Below are positions 1 through 11,536 of a stretch of DNA of 64,000 bases, piece after piece. Both the position numbers and the translations under genes were made by a program. Position 1 is the first letter of the stretch. Every line of letters starts with the position of its first letter. This DNA comes from Sipunculus nudus (lineage: Eukaryota; Annelida; Sipuncula; Golfingiida; Sipunculidae), in NCBI GenBank assembly GCA_026874595.1, contig CM049310.1, positions 21,180,058-21,244,057 of the forward strand, read 5' to 3'. The notes under the pieces were generated by a model, which was not told where the DNA came from, did not search any database, and saw only the letters and a list, made by a program, of their open reading frames with translations.

Positions 1-527
1 TTAAAATCACTCCTATCTCTGCAGTGGTTTGACCAAATTACCTGTAATTCGGCATGCGTATACATCCTTGATAGCTTTCTTCATTTTAGGATAGGTGGCG
101 CCAGCTTCATTCAGTTTCACGCTGCAGACATTAATGCTTATATCTTCGGACTCATTTGACCAATCAGGAAAAAAATTTTACACAAATGTAGCCCTTGAAT
201 AATTTTATAACACACAAAAATGGTGGCGCCACCTGCAACCATTTTTGCACAGGGTCCATCTGTTTGTCTGCTGTGGGATAAAACCACTCATATCTCTGCA
301 GTGGTTTGACTTTTCAACCTGAAATTTTGCATGTGTATACATCTTGGATAGTTTCTTGTTCAAATAACAGGTGGCACCACCTACAATCATGTTTACGTGG
401 CAGACATCCATTCTAATATGTAACACATGTAACTCTATTTCCCCTTGCCACTCAATCAATGCCTCACTTAACTCGCCTACTCTGATTTTGGCGGATACAC
501 GTCGCTTGTCAACTACCCGTATTCTAG
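1..527 (-). repeat. GGCGCC-rich interspersed repeat, truncated by window edge
   Basis: Non-coding repeat that matches, in inverted orientation, the array at 56.0-57.6 kb. Shared landmarks are the palindrome-like GGTGGCGCCACC at about 223-235, the 'atctctgcagtggtttgac' stretch that occurs twice, and a unique tail ending in CTAG at 524-527 followed by T. The right-hand copy has the same tail starting with CTAG at 56012. The CTAG-T ending resembles a Helitron 3' terminus, but I cannot find a strong hairpin just upstream, so the class is left open. The protein readings here have no recognisable family and are not called. Confidence 0.7.
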
Positions 528-532
528 TTGTA

Positions 533-2571
533 TCCCCAGACAAAGTCGGGATACTATGGTTTCATGACGGTCCCGCCACCGCTGCCGCCGCCGCAGAAAA
601 ACCTTGTGAGCGGGATAACTCAAAAAATATTTCACTGATCTTTTTCAAACTTTACATTTGTATAGATATAGGTAAGTGGAAGAAGCCTATTTAAAATGGG
701 GTCATGACCTATGCTAGGTGAGTGACCTTGACCTTGAATAGGTCCATTTTTGCTGAAAATAACACAAATTCTTAAATATCTCAAGTAAGCTTGCATGGAC
801 TGATCCAAAAATCAAGGTTATCGAAGATCTTGGATAGCCTTGTGATATACCTGAAACTGGTGGCGCCACCTTTTATCCTTTTCTTGTTTTAACGCCTTTT
901 AATACCCCCATAATTGCCACTTGACAGTACTGTAAGCATTATAAGTCAAAAACTAATGGACAGATTTCTTTCATATTATGCACATGTAGAGAGATGGGTT
1001 ATGGGATGAGGTCTATTTACATTTGGGTCATGACCTTTACCATGAGAGTGGCCATGACCTTTAATGTGTCCATATTTGGTGAAAATCACACACCTCTTAT
1101 GATATCTCCAGTGTTGATAGCCATATGGATTTCAAACGTGACTTATGTATGGCCCACCACTAAAGTAAGAACCCTATAGGTTCTAGGGTCATGAGGTCAA
1201 AGGTCAAGGTCACTGGACTCTCATCTTAAAAGATACTGTGGATGCATTTTAAGCCAAACTTTCATCCCAGGTTTTCCATCTTGAATATATAACTCACTTA
1301 CCAATAGTGGATGATCCATATCAATTTTGGGGCCACAAGGTCAAAGGTCAAGGTCACAGGAGCTTTCTATCAAAAACTTAGTTTCTGGATGATAATTCCT
1401 GCTTTTATTGATGTATTGATTTCAAACTTAACTTATATATGTCTCTTTGAAAAAGCAAGACTCCAATTGATTTTGGGGTCATGAGGTCAAAGGTCAAGGT
1501 CACTGGACACCTTTAAAAAGATTGTGGATGCATTTTCAGCCAAACATTTCATCTCAGACCTTTCATCTAGCACATATAGTTTATCTGCCAATAGAGGAAG
1601 ACCCCTATCAATTTTGAGGTCACAAGGTCAAAGGTGAAGGTCACAGGAGCCATCTGTCCAAAAATTAGTTTCTGGATGATAATTCCTGCTTTATTGATAT
1701 ATGGATTTCAAACTTGACTTGTATATGACCCATTGGAAAAGCAAGACCCAAATTGATTTTGGGGTCATGAGGTCAAAGGTCACAGGACACATCTTGAAAA
1801 AATTGTGGATGCATTTTCAGCCAAACAATTCATCTCAGATCTTTCATCTTGCACATATAGTTCACCTGCCAAGAGAGGAAGAAACGTATCAATTTTGAGG
1901 TCACAAGGTCAAAGGTGAAGGTCACAGGAGCCATCTGTCCAAAAATTAGTTCAAGGTCACAGGACACCTTTAAAAAGATTGTGGATGCATTTTCAGCCAA
2001 ACATTTCATCTCAGACCTGTCATCTAGCACATATAGTTCACCTGCCAAGAGAGGAAGAAACCTATCAATTTTGAGGTCACAAGGTCAAAGGTGAAGGTCA
2101 CAGGAGCCATCTGTCCAAAAATTAGTTTCTGGATGATAATTCCTGCTTTTATTGATGTATAGATTTCAAACTTGACTTGTATATGTCCCATTGGAAAGGC
2201 AAGACCAAATTGATTTTGGGGTCATGAGGTCAAAGGTCAAGATCACAGGACACATCTGTAAAAAGATTGTGGATGCATTTTCAGCCAAACATTTCATCTC
2301 AGACATTTCATCTTGCACATACAGTTCCCCTGCCAATAGAGGAAGACACCTGTCAATTTCTTGGATAGCCTTGTGATGTGCAAAAAGGTTATGGTCACAG
2401 GACCAACATCTTAAAAAAATGTGGATTGATAGATGGAAGAAAAAATAATTGCTTGCCAAGTGTCAGTATATGCTGCTAAAAATGGGGGCCTTTTCTTAAA
2501 GGGGGGGGGGGGGGGGGGGGCGTACTATGTCTGGGGATACTCTGGCACCTGCGGTGCCAAGAAATGTCTAG
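533..2571 (+). mobile_element. Helitron-like element with internal AGGTCA tandem array
   Basis: The right end has the layout of a Helitron 3' terminus. A perfect stem-loop (GGCACC 2544-2549, loop TGC, GGTGCC 2553-2558) is followed nine bases later by CTAG (2568-2571) and a flanking T. The left end is placed at TC (533), preceded by A, which would give the expected A/T insertion site; this end is less certain. GTATCCCCAGAC (530-541) near the left end is the inverse of GTCTGGGGATAC (2529-2540) near the right end. A second copy of the 3' end, inverted, lies at 49306-49420. No Rep/helicase coding is present, so the element is non-autonomous. A G-tract of about 20 bases sits at 2501-2520. Confidence 0.6.
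1183..2400 (+). repeat. ~285-bp tandem array with AGGTCA clusters
   Basis: About 4.5 diverged units of roughly 285 bp, one of them truncated near 1949. Each unit carries two clusters of AGGTCA half-sites. The first begins at 1194 and reads AGGTCA-A-AGGTCA-AGGTCA. Comparable clusters start near 1338, 1485, 1627, 1770, 1908, 2083 and 2227. Units also share 'gtggatgcattttcagcc' and 'tttctggatgataattcctg'. The array forms the body of the Helitron-like element. Confidence 0.85.
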
Positions 2572-2802
2572 TTTTATGTGCACTTACATGAGTTAGGGAA
2601 TGAAGCCTCAAACATTTAACTCAGATCATGCCCTTAACTGTGATAGCCTGACCTCGAACTAATCAACATTTTGAGAAAATCAAAACACTGGATATTTTCA
2701 GAAAGTCGATGGGCTCTGCTGAAATTTTTTATTATTAGATATTGGGCAGCTGTTTCTTGCACAAGAGACCAGTGGTGCCAACTGGAGTCCTTTTACTTTT
2801 AT

Positions 2803-5800
2803 TAGCTCAGCTGACTATAGGTCATCAGAGCTATAGTCGTGGTCCTTTGTCCGTCGGCTGTCCGTCCGTCCGTTAAACTGGCACGTTTTGAAACCGTAAG
2901 ACTTAGGAATCCAAAATTCGGCATGATGTTAGATGTCCCCAAGATCTCCTACCAAGCTGAAAACTGGGTCTTTGCGACTTCGTTCCTTTGAGAAATTAAG
3001 GAAAAACCCCAATTTTTTATTAAAAACCTATTTTCACACTTCAGGACTGCCTAAAATCAAAACCACTCATCAGTTTTTCCTCATATTTACCAAAAATATT
3101 CCTCTATATAGTTCCCGTGTACATGCCAGAAATTAGGTCTGTATTATATAATTTAAAAAGTTATGGGCCCAAACATTATGCATTTTGTAAAAAATCAGGA
3201 AAGATGTTTGATCACTTAACACAAAACATGTTAAAGCTAAGGACTTTTTTCCAGTAATATAACTTTTATTAATCAAAATTAAATTGTATATCCAAAATTA
3301 GATCAAAAATCTTTTAGATTTTTTTAAATATTAGCAAAAATAAAAAATTCGTACCTTAAATTTCACCCAACTTTGACCATGGCACATTTTTTTCCTGTAA
3401 CTGATGTAGATTTAATTTTCACAGCATGTTTTTGTTAGCATTTCATCTGTTAACACCAAAAATTTGAAACCAGTTGATCAAAAACTGTAGTTTTTAGTCA
3501 AGTTTTCAAGCACCATGTCACATATTTACATCAAGCTAGTGTTATGCAGTTTGCTAGAGCTCAGCTCCCCAGCTTCAGCTCTCAGTTCCTAAAATTTGGC
3601 ATACTGTTAAATGTCTCCAAAATCCCCTACCATGCCAAGAATTTGGTCACTAGAACTTAATTCCTTTTAGATATTAAAGAAAAACTTCATTTTCCCATTG
3701 TTACACAAGACTGCCTAATATCAAAACCACTGATCTGACTTTGATCATATATAATATACATATTTTTCTATACATTCGCTATGCACATGCCAGAAATGAT
3801 GTCAGTATTGCGTAATTGTTTTAAGTTATGGGCCCAAACATAATGCACTTTGTAAAAAATCAAGAAATATATTTACTCCCTTAACAAGAGGATTGCTGAA
3901 GCTAGAGATTTTTTGTCAGGGATGTAACATTATTTAATCAAGATTCAATTGAATACCCAAAATTAGTTCTGAATTTTTCAAATTTTATAAGTTATTCGTA
4001 TAAATATAAAATTAGTACCTTAAATTTTGCCCAATTTTGACCATGGCACGTTTGTTTCCTGGGAGCACTGTTGATATAATTTTCATATCATGCACGCAAA
4101 AGGATTTCAGCTTTTTAGTTTAGAAAGCTAAAAGAAATTTGCCAAAAATTGTAGCTTTTATTAATGTTTTTATGAGACCATGTCAGACCCAGGCTCTCCC
4201 AGCCACTTTTCAGTCACCTGTATGTAGACCTTGTTGAACTTTTAGCAGATTATGCATGCTTGAGGGAGGCATTCACTGGGGCAGCCAGGCAGCTTATGGC
4301 CAGCCACAGTTGATCCAGGTGTCATGCAGTCACCTATGGTATTTTTCAATTCAATTTTAATGATAACAAAAATTAATCATATTATTCATTACTTATCATT
4401 AGGGATCATATGAAGGAAATTAATGATAGACAAAGATGCAGTTGATAATATTAATCTAGATTCCTACTGTGTCTAGTGTGTAGATTGATGTGAAAGTAGT
4501 CCAAAGTGAATATATTACATTTATTTTTTAATATAAATAAAAGCCATAAAACCAGGTACTTATGGTCATTATATAAATTTGTGAATTTTGTATATTTTGG
4601 ATTCTCAACATCATTGTTTGGCTACAACTGAATAAATACCAGACATGTTGCAAATACTTTGCAAATGTATTTGAATACAAATATGAATCATTATAAAATT
4701 TCTTGCATAAGAATGGATATTCAGGTATAAATGAAAGTATTTGATTACAAGTGCAAATACTTTCAAAATGTATTCATAAATGCATTCATGAATATATTCT
4801 ATAATATTATTTTAATAATCATTTCAGTTATATTTTATTTTAAAAAATCATATGATTCTCTTATTAATTAGCTCAGCTGACTATAAGTCATCTGAGCTAT
4901 AGTCGTGGTCCTTTGTCCGTCGTCCCTCCCTCCATTAACAGGGCACGTTTTAAAACCGTTGGACCTACGAATCCAAAATTTCGCATTCCATTAGATGTCC
5001 CCAAAATCTCCTACCTTACCGAAAATTGGGTCATTAGGACTTCGTTCCTTCGAGATATTAAGGAAAAACCTCAGCTTTCCATAAAAAAGCCATTGTTACA
5101 CTTCAAGGCTGCCTAATATCAAAACCACTGATCTGTTTTTGATCATATTTAGTATTCATATTTTTCCATACATTTTCTATAAACATATAAAAAATTAGGT
5201 CAGTATTGGATATTATTTTGAAGTTATGGGCCCAAATATAATGCAATTTTAAAAAATCAGGAAATATATTTACTCACCTAACATGAGAATTGCTGAAGCT
5301 GGAGACTTTTTTTCAGGAATATAACTTTATTTAATCAAGATTCAATTGTTTACCCAAAATTAGATCTGAATTTTGCAAATTTTTCAAGTTATTAGCATAA
5401 ATGAAAAATCAATACCTTAAATTTTGTCCTACTTTGGCAATGGCACGTTTTTTCCCTGTCAGCACTGTTTATATAATTTCACAGCATATATACATATGGA
5501 TTCAATCTTTAAAATCTGAAATTTCAAAGGAATTGATTGAAAAGAGTAGTTTTTATTCAAGTTTTCATATACCATGTCAAGTGTTGTTTACATCTAGCCC
5601 ACCTAGTAACACAGCCTTCACTTGCATTATGTAACCCACCCCAGGCAGCTTGCCTTGGCTCAGCTTGGCCACTACAGGCAGGCTTCTCCTCTGCCCTGCA
5701 CTCCCCCCCCCCCCCCCCGATGGTGCATTAACTAGATGAATGTTATAATTTTCTGTATTTTATTTTATTCTTGGCTATGCTACATTTTAGATTTTTGTTA

Positions 5801-7037
5801 CAATGATTTAAGTGCACATTTAATTGTGTCCACAAAGTGGTGTATTGCTATGAAAGTGTGGATGTTTATCAGATAAGTAATTCCTTACTCAGAAGAGTAA
5901 AAACACCAGGTGTGAAATTGACTATTAATTCCAGTAATAAATTATAGCTGCGATAGTAATTAGCACAATGATAATGTTTGTCCCTCATTCAACCAACAGT
6001 GTGTATATTTTATTTGAAAAGATGTTTTTATTTTATCAAATTTACTGAATCTTTTATTTTATTTCGGTGAATAAAATTAAGCATGTACTGAAAACTCCAA
6101 TGTGCAAAACTTTTAAATAGTGATTCAAGGAATAATCTTGTAGATGCCATGTTGTGGCATTATTTTCTTTTAAATTCAGTTTAAACATTTGTGATTTAAA
6201 AATAATAAAATGTATGTGTATGCATAATATGACCCAACATGAGCTACACTCTGGATATATAATGATTGCAGCTCAGAATTCTAATATTTTAACTTATATT
6301 TTAAGTTTTTTTTGTTACAAATTTATAAAACTTGTAAAAAAAATGAATCAGATAAAAACTATTAATGGAAAAAGTGGATATGCTAAAAAAATAGGGTTAA
6401 TATAAACTTACATGCATTATTCCCTTGATAGTGAAGTAAAGGTATTAGTCCATTCTGTCCACTTGCCTGTCCGTCTTTAAATTTTTCATATGCATCACAG
6501 TATCTCCAAACTTTTACTATTTTTCTTCATGACAGTCTTGTCAGAGTATTAGTTTGCAATTATATAATTAGAACTTTAATATAACCAAGTAGGAGGGCCC
6601 CTTTCCTCTTAGGTTCTCATGCTTATATAAATGAAAAACATTACAATAGAATATTTTGCATTTGCAAAAATTTCAAACTTCAGCTGAGCGCCGTGACCCA
6701 TGGGTCCCTTGTTTTAATAAAAATTATATTTGGCACAATATTTGTTATTAATTTTTAATAAATAGTTAAACTCTTATATTATATGTGCTGCTTATAAGTT
6801 ATATGGCCAAGTCAAAATCTGTGTGACAATAGCACTCCATTTGTCAATAAAATAAATGAAATCAATCCTCTTCCCTGTCTCCAGAGATACTATCAAAATC
6901 ATACTTAAGCTAAACACCAACAACTCATAATTCAGCTTTTATTTATTACCACACAAAACCAGCATGTGCCTCATTTCCAAATCATATTTTTTTATCATAT
7001 ATAACAGCTGAGCGCCGTGACCCATGGGTCCCTTGTT
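2803..7037 (+). mobile_element. Helentron-like non-autonomous element (outer copy)
   Basis: The left end reads TTAGCTCAGCTGACTATA and folds into a hairpin. A CCGT/GTCC microsatellite and about 2.4 kb of AT-rich non-coding sequence follow. The right end reads CAGCTGAGC, GCCGTGACCCATGGGTCC, CTTGTT. The subterminal GCTCAGCTG and CAGCTGAGC are inverse of each other. The body matches the inverted copy at 44925-47572 once a nested element at 4869-6713 is removed. No coding region is recognised. The Helentron-like assignment rests on subterminal inverted repeats, a 3' hairpin and apparent insertion between T residues; it is an inference. Confidence 0.65.
4869..6713 (+). mobile_element. Nested Helentron-like element inserted in the outer copy
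   Basis: It begins with TAGCTCAGCTGACTATAAG and ends with GACCCATGGGTCCCTTGTT, the same termini as the host element. The uninterrupted target can be read from the inverted copy near 45235-45265, where the sequence on both sides is continuous. This shows that the block is an insertion without a clear target duplication. It contains no recognised coding region. A C-tract of about 17 bases lies near 5703-5719. Confidence 0.7.
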
Positions 7038-7505
7038 GCATTGTTAATTCCCCCTTTCACTGATGCTTAAACTGTGAGCAGAATAACCTGAAACTGATTG
7101 AAAAGAATGTTTGAAATTTGTATTTGGTGTAACGGACGAGAGCCTGATAAGAATATTTACATGACATTGCTCAATTTGAGTACAAATTATTCAAAATAAC
7201 ATTTATCATGAGTGGCTTCATGTTTTGCTCTGGTGTTGGTGTTCCAATATTTCTTGGTTAACATTTTATGATTTACAGAACTTTGTAGCTTTATCCCTTG
7301 AACAAGGGTTGTGATGCCATTTGCCTTCATACTTTCCATGGAGTTTTTTTCTTCCTCACATTTCTTTGGCTTGGCTTCATGGATTGTTCTTGTATTTGAT
7401 GGTCTCTTCCTTTCACAATAGTGTTATTGGTTGAACAAGCCTGTGTTGCCTCCTTTGTAGTACGTCATCAAACTGTGAGTCGGGAGATTAGGACTATTAA
7501 ACAAA
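7038..7505. other. Intergenic, nothing recognised
   Basis: AT-rich sequence between the Helentron-like element and the Tigger-like element. I see no gene, RNA or repeat family here. Confidence 0.5.
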
Positions 7506-7507
7506 TA

Positions 7508-8505
7508 CAGTAAAACCTCGTTGTGTCGAAGTCGAAGGGACCGGTGAATTTTCTTCGACATATCCGGAGTTCGAGACAGCCGATATCCATTATATTCTAC
7601 CATCTTTAGCCTTAATTATTACCAATAAATACTGCACATGTATACACGGCCTATATCATATAGTTCTAACAATTTTTTGCGTGAAAGAACAACACAGATT
7701 TTATAAATTAAATTTATTTATAAATAAAAAAGCGCACGAGTACCACAAAAATAGGATCAGGAAAATGAAACGGGTGCACATACAGGTACGAAAACACACA
7801 AATAATCAAATGCAATCAGCGTCTTGGTCTTGCCACCACATTCTACCTGGACCAGCGCTTCGTACTTTTTGCTCAATGGTCTTCTCATCAAACTTGAGCA
7901 GGCCGTGACGCCTTAGCAACAGGACACGAACAATACAAAAGTGAAGCAATAAAGCCAGATAGCGTACTCTATGGTACAAAAAAAGAGTCAGTCTGAAAGA
8001 TCTTATCTTTCCCCCCTTTTATATAGAGATCTTTATGTGTTTCCCAGACACATTAAAGATAAGGATTCCATTATGTTTGGTTTATTTACTTATCATTTCG
8101 AATTATTACTTTGTTGGCGAAAGAAGACAGTCCTGATCATGACTAAGTAATCGGCCATGAAAACAGGTACACAACGGACCAGGTGTGCAAACCATCGCGC
8201 TTGATGAGCAAGATCCTTGCCGGTATTGATTATGTAACTGGTCATCACGGCCGTAAGTATGATTAATGGAGCGTGGCAACTGTTATCCAAACATTCAAGC
8301 GACATGACTTCGAGTTAAGGGATAGAAATACTAGCTGGGGACCAACAAAACACTTCGACACATTAGGTTTTTCGACACATCCGAGTTCGACACAAAAGGG
8401 GTTAAGTTAGTAAGGTTTTAACTGTTTTTTCCAGGGACTCCACATTCGACTTCGACACATGCGGGAATTCGATTTATCCGAGTTCGACACAACGAGGTTT
8501 CACTG
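7508..8505. mobile_element. Pogo/Tigger-like DNA element, TA target duplication
   Basis: The ends are inverse of each other: CAGTAAAACCTCGTTGTGTC at the left, and at the right GACACAACGAGGTTTCACTG. TA flanks both ends (7506-7507 and 8506-8507), as expected for the Tc1/mariner/pogo superfamily. Second-order inverted blocks such as the 'cttcgacatatcc' region extend the terminal repeats. No transposase frame longer than about 70 residues survives, so this is an internally deleted or decayed copy of 998 bp. Confidence 0.85.
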
Positions 8506-8670
8506 TATTTTAAAAAATGGGAATAATGAGTAATTTAGGTGCATTCATTATCAAAATATTTGGTTTACTCATACTAAATATAAGGTGGAAAGTCTTTGCA
8601 TTTAGAAATTTGATTATTATTGGGGATGGGGGGGGGGGGGGGGTTACATTAAATCTAAAGTTTTTTGGTT

Positions 8671-9082
8671 GACCGGCTTCTGTGGCTCAGGGGTTGAGCA
8701 CAGGTCTCAAAGCCGGGAGATCATGAGTTCGAATCTCAGCTGAGGCGGTGAGATTTTTCACGGTCGACCCCCACCCAGGGTGAGCGCTCTGCAGGCTTAA
8801 TGGGAAGGCCGTGCCCAACGGCCGTGTTTCACTCACAAACGAGTGCGCCTTTTGGGGGTTCCTCGACGGTATGACCCAGCAATGGGGACGATTACGCACC
8901 CAGGGCCTGCAGGTGCAGTAGTCACCGGGCCTTGTTGACTACAGGATATAAAATGAGAGGAAGCGTGTGATACTGCCCTGTCACGTAGTCCGAAACTTGG
9001 ACGGATTTCTGCAGATGAACATATACGTAGTTGAGTTAGCATTAAAAAAATAATGGAGGAGGTTAACACCACTAAAAAAAAG
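8671..9082 (+). mobile_element. tRNA-derived SINE (tRNA-Leu-like head)
   Basis: The head has a pol III A box (TGGCTCAGGGG, about 8682) and B box (GAGTTCGAATC, about 8725). An anticodon-loop-like CAA and a long variable-arm-like stretch between them suggest tRNA-Leu ancestry. A GC-rich body of about 300 bp follows, ending in an A-rich tail near 9042-9055. The flanks AAAGTTTTTTGGTT (8657-8670) and AAAGTTTTTTTGTT (9083-9096) look like a target-site duplication with one mismatch. Reading frames inside it are incidental. Confidence 0.8.
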
Positions 9083-9097
9083 AAAGTTTTTTTGTTT

Positions 9098-10317
9098 AAA
9101 AAAATTGTTAGAATTGAAAAACAAATTGTGTTTACCTATGTTTTAACAGGGGTTGGTTTTGATATTTATATTTCACTGGCAAATACATAAGATGCTTTGT
9201 AGACTTCTTCAGGTTTGATTCTATTGATTTAACTTGGTAGTCGTTCTTCGTTCGACTGTGTGTGCATATTCGTATTTGTAATTACAGACACCAAATGGAG
9301 CTAGCTTTTGTCATGTAATAATGTGTTGTTCGTGAATGTGTGTAGTTCTGTGTACCCATTTAAGTTTAACCCCCAAACAGACATGTCATCCACGAGCAAT
9401 CTGGAACTTTGGCCACTATTGTATGACCCCCATTTGCTAATGATATTAACCAAAACAATTTATTTACCTTTAAAACTGTAACTTATGAAGTAATACATAT
9501 CGACACATCTATATATCTTGCCTGGTTGTATACAAGTATATTTTTACCGGAACGCATGAAATATAAGTAGTGTAAAAATTATAAGACCCGAGGCAATATT
9601 TGTTTGTTCTAGTTGTATTTTTTTTCTATTGCTGGCTTGAGAGTTAAGCTAAGCTTTTGGACCTCTTTTTTCAGAGTTTCCGTTTGCCTGTGTTTTTCAT
9701 TTTAATAATGCATGGCAGCTTAGCGTTTAACAATTTGTTGACAAGTCAAGCATTTTCCTCTAAAGCTCTTACCATCAGCTGCCCCAAATGTTTGCAAACA
9801 AAAATTAAGTTAACTAATCAGAAACAGACACGTTGTGAGTATAAATAACTAGAGTTAACCTGATCTTAGGTTTATTTAGTATTGTTAATGAAGAATTAAG
9901 CACACAACAAATGAAGTCCGTGCTTTTTCGTTTGTGGAATTTTTTTAATGAAAGAAAACGAAAATCAGGGACATGATGTGTAGCCGCCGACGGCGACGCA
10001 ACAGTTTACAAAAGCTATGTACACATTCATATAGGCCTACGGTTATCCGTCAACGGCGACGACAACGAAAATGCGCTTTGGGTGTACACATTAATTCGGC
10101 AAAATTTATATCGGAGGTCAAATCGGAAGTGTTTTATCCATCACAATGGATCTCTAAGGCGACGATATCCTTTTAAATATTGGATTTGCCTTAAATTACC
10201 ATGCCGACAAGATGAAACAGTAAAGAGTTATACTGGGTCCAATTTATTAACCAAAGTATAGAAGTGACGTCATTTTATGGGAGTGGCGCCGTACTACGAT
10301 TATGTCCGGCTGCCGGC
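9098..10317. other. Intergenic, nothing firm
   Basis: AT-rich and apparently unique. The short CpG-bearing stretch at 9981-10003 (GTAGCCGCCGACGGCGACGC) resembles 20420-20442 and probably belongs to the same dispersed repeat as the next entry. Confidence 0.4.
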
Positions 10318-10630
10318 AACGGCAAAAACAGGCCGGTAGACACCTTGCACTTGGCGGCAGTCCTGCATTATGCATCAGTTCTGTGTTCTATTATGTACAT
10401 ATTTTCACTTCATGGGTGCAAAATAGCACAGTACTCTTTTTCAGTGGTCTAATATTTGATACACAGATGTACTGAACATTAATCAATGGGAATGTTATAT
10501 CATACAGTTGTGTATGCATGGAGTGGTATAAACATATAGGTAACTGATGGCCAATCTATGGACTCCACATTGCGGCAGTCACTAAAAAAATAAGCACTTG
10601 AGGAGTAAATTCTCATGGACTACATACTGT
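10318..10630 (+). repeat. Dispersed repeat, copy 1 of 2
   Basis: Matches 20690-21000 in direct orientation with scattered differences. Shared blocks include 'ccggtagacaccttgca', 'ggcggcagtcctg', 'agatgtactgaacattaatc' and 'caatctatggactccac'. No coding region or terminal structure is recognised. Confidence 0.75.
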
Positions 10631-11177
10631 GAAGCAGGGCATGTGCACATTTAATATAGAATCGTTGCAAAAAATAAAGGATACATATGGGACCTGCCTC
10701 ATATCAAACTGCAGGTCTTTACAGGTCGTCTCTCATTTATTTCTGTGGGGAAACATTTATTAAAAAGCACATTCCTTTAATTTTAAGGTTACAGCAATTT
10801 CGTTTGTTGGTCAAATACCTTTCCGATAGATCTCCCGCAAAGGAGAAACTAGGTTTTTCTATGACCTATAATTAAGCCAAGAGGATATATAAAACATTTC
10901 GCCATTAAACATAGTGAAAATTTTTCCTATATATGTATCAAATGCCTTCAGGTGTCAACTGTTTCGAAATATGTATGTCGTCGATAACTTCGTTTAATGC
11001 CTTAACAAGCCTGCCATAATTTCAGAGAGGAACAAAAATAATCAGCCAGTATCATAGTTATTTAAAACTGAACTATAAATTATAATATATCACCTTTGGT
11101 CATTTACGCAAGGGAGCAATTGGAAAATTTCAACCAGAATTTAAACACTCCTGACCATACCTGAAACACAAAAATAA

Positions 11178-11533
11178 GGCAAAAAAATAAATAAATAAAT
11201 AAGATTGGGTTCTCAGGCATTTTTTTTAAGAAATCATTGCGCGAGGGCAATTTTTTTTACCTTTTATTTATGTAAAGATAAAAATGTTATATGTTCTAGC
11301 TGGAAAAGCATGAAAAACAGAATTGCTTTGCTAAACAGGTAAAAGCACTATACATAAATGAAATCTTATCAAAATTGTATTTTATCTTCTTGAAGGAATT
11401 TGTCCGAGCGGCTGGAACTCAAAATTGGTAACTTTCTATTGAAAATCAAAACAAAATTTTTTTAGTGCGGGGGGTTAAAGTTGCGCGCGATGCCTGAGAA
11501 CCATACCTTATATTATTTATTTATTTTTTTGCC
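11178..11533. mobile_element. MITE with TAA target duplication (PIF/Harbinger-like)
   Basis: Inverted termini of about 43 bp: the left begins GGCAAAAAAATAAATAAAT and reaches TTCTCAGGCAT; the right runs inversely from ATGCCTGAGAA to TTTTTTTGCC. TAA flanks both ends (11175-11177 and 11534-11536), matching the three-base TWA duplication of PIF/Harbinger elements. The element is 356 bp and has no coding capacity. Confidence 0.75.
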
Positions 11534-11536
11534 TAA

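Noticed and set aside
8671-8750. A functional tRNA-Leu gene
   Set aside because: The acceptor stem does not pair, and a SINE body, A-rich tail and target duplication follow.
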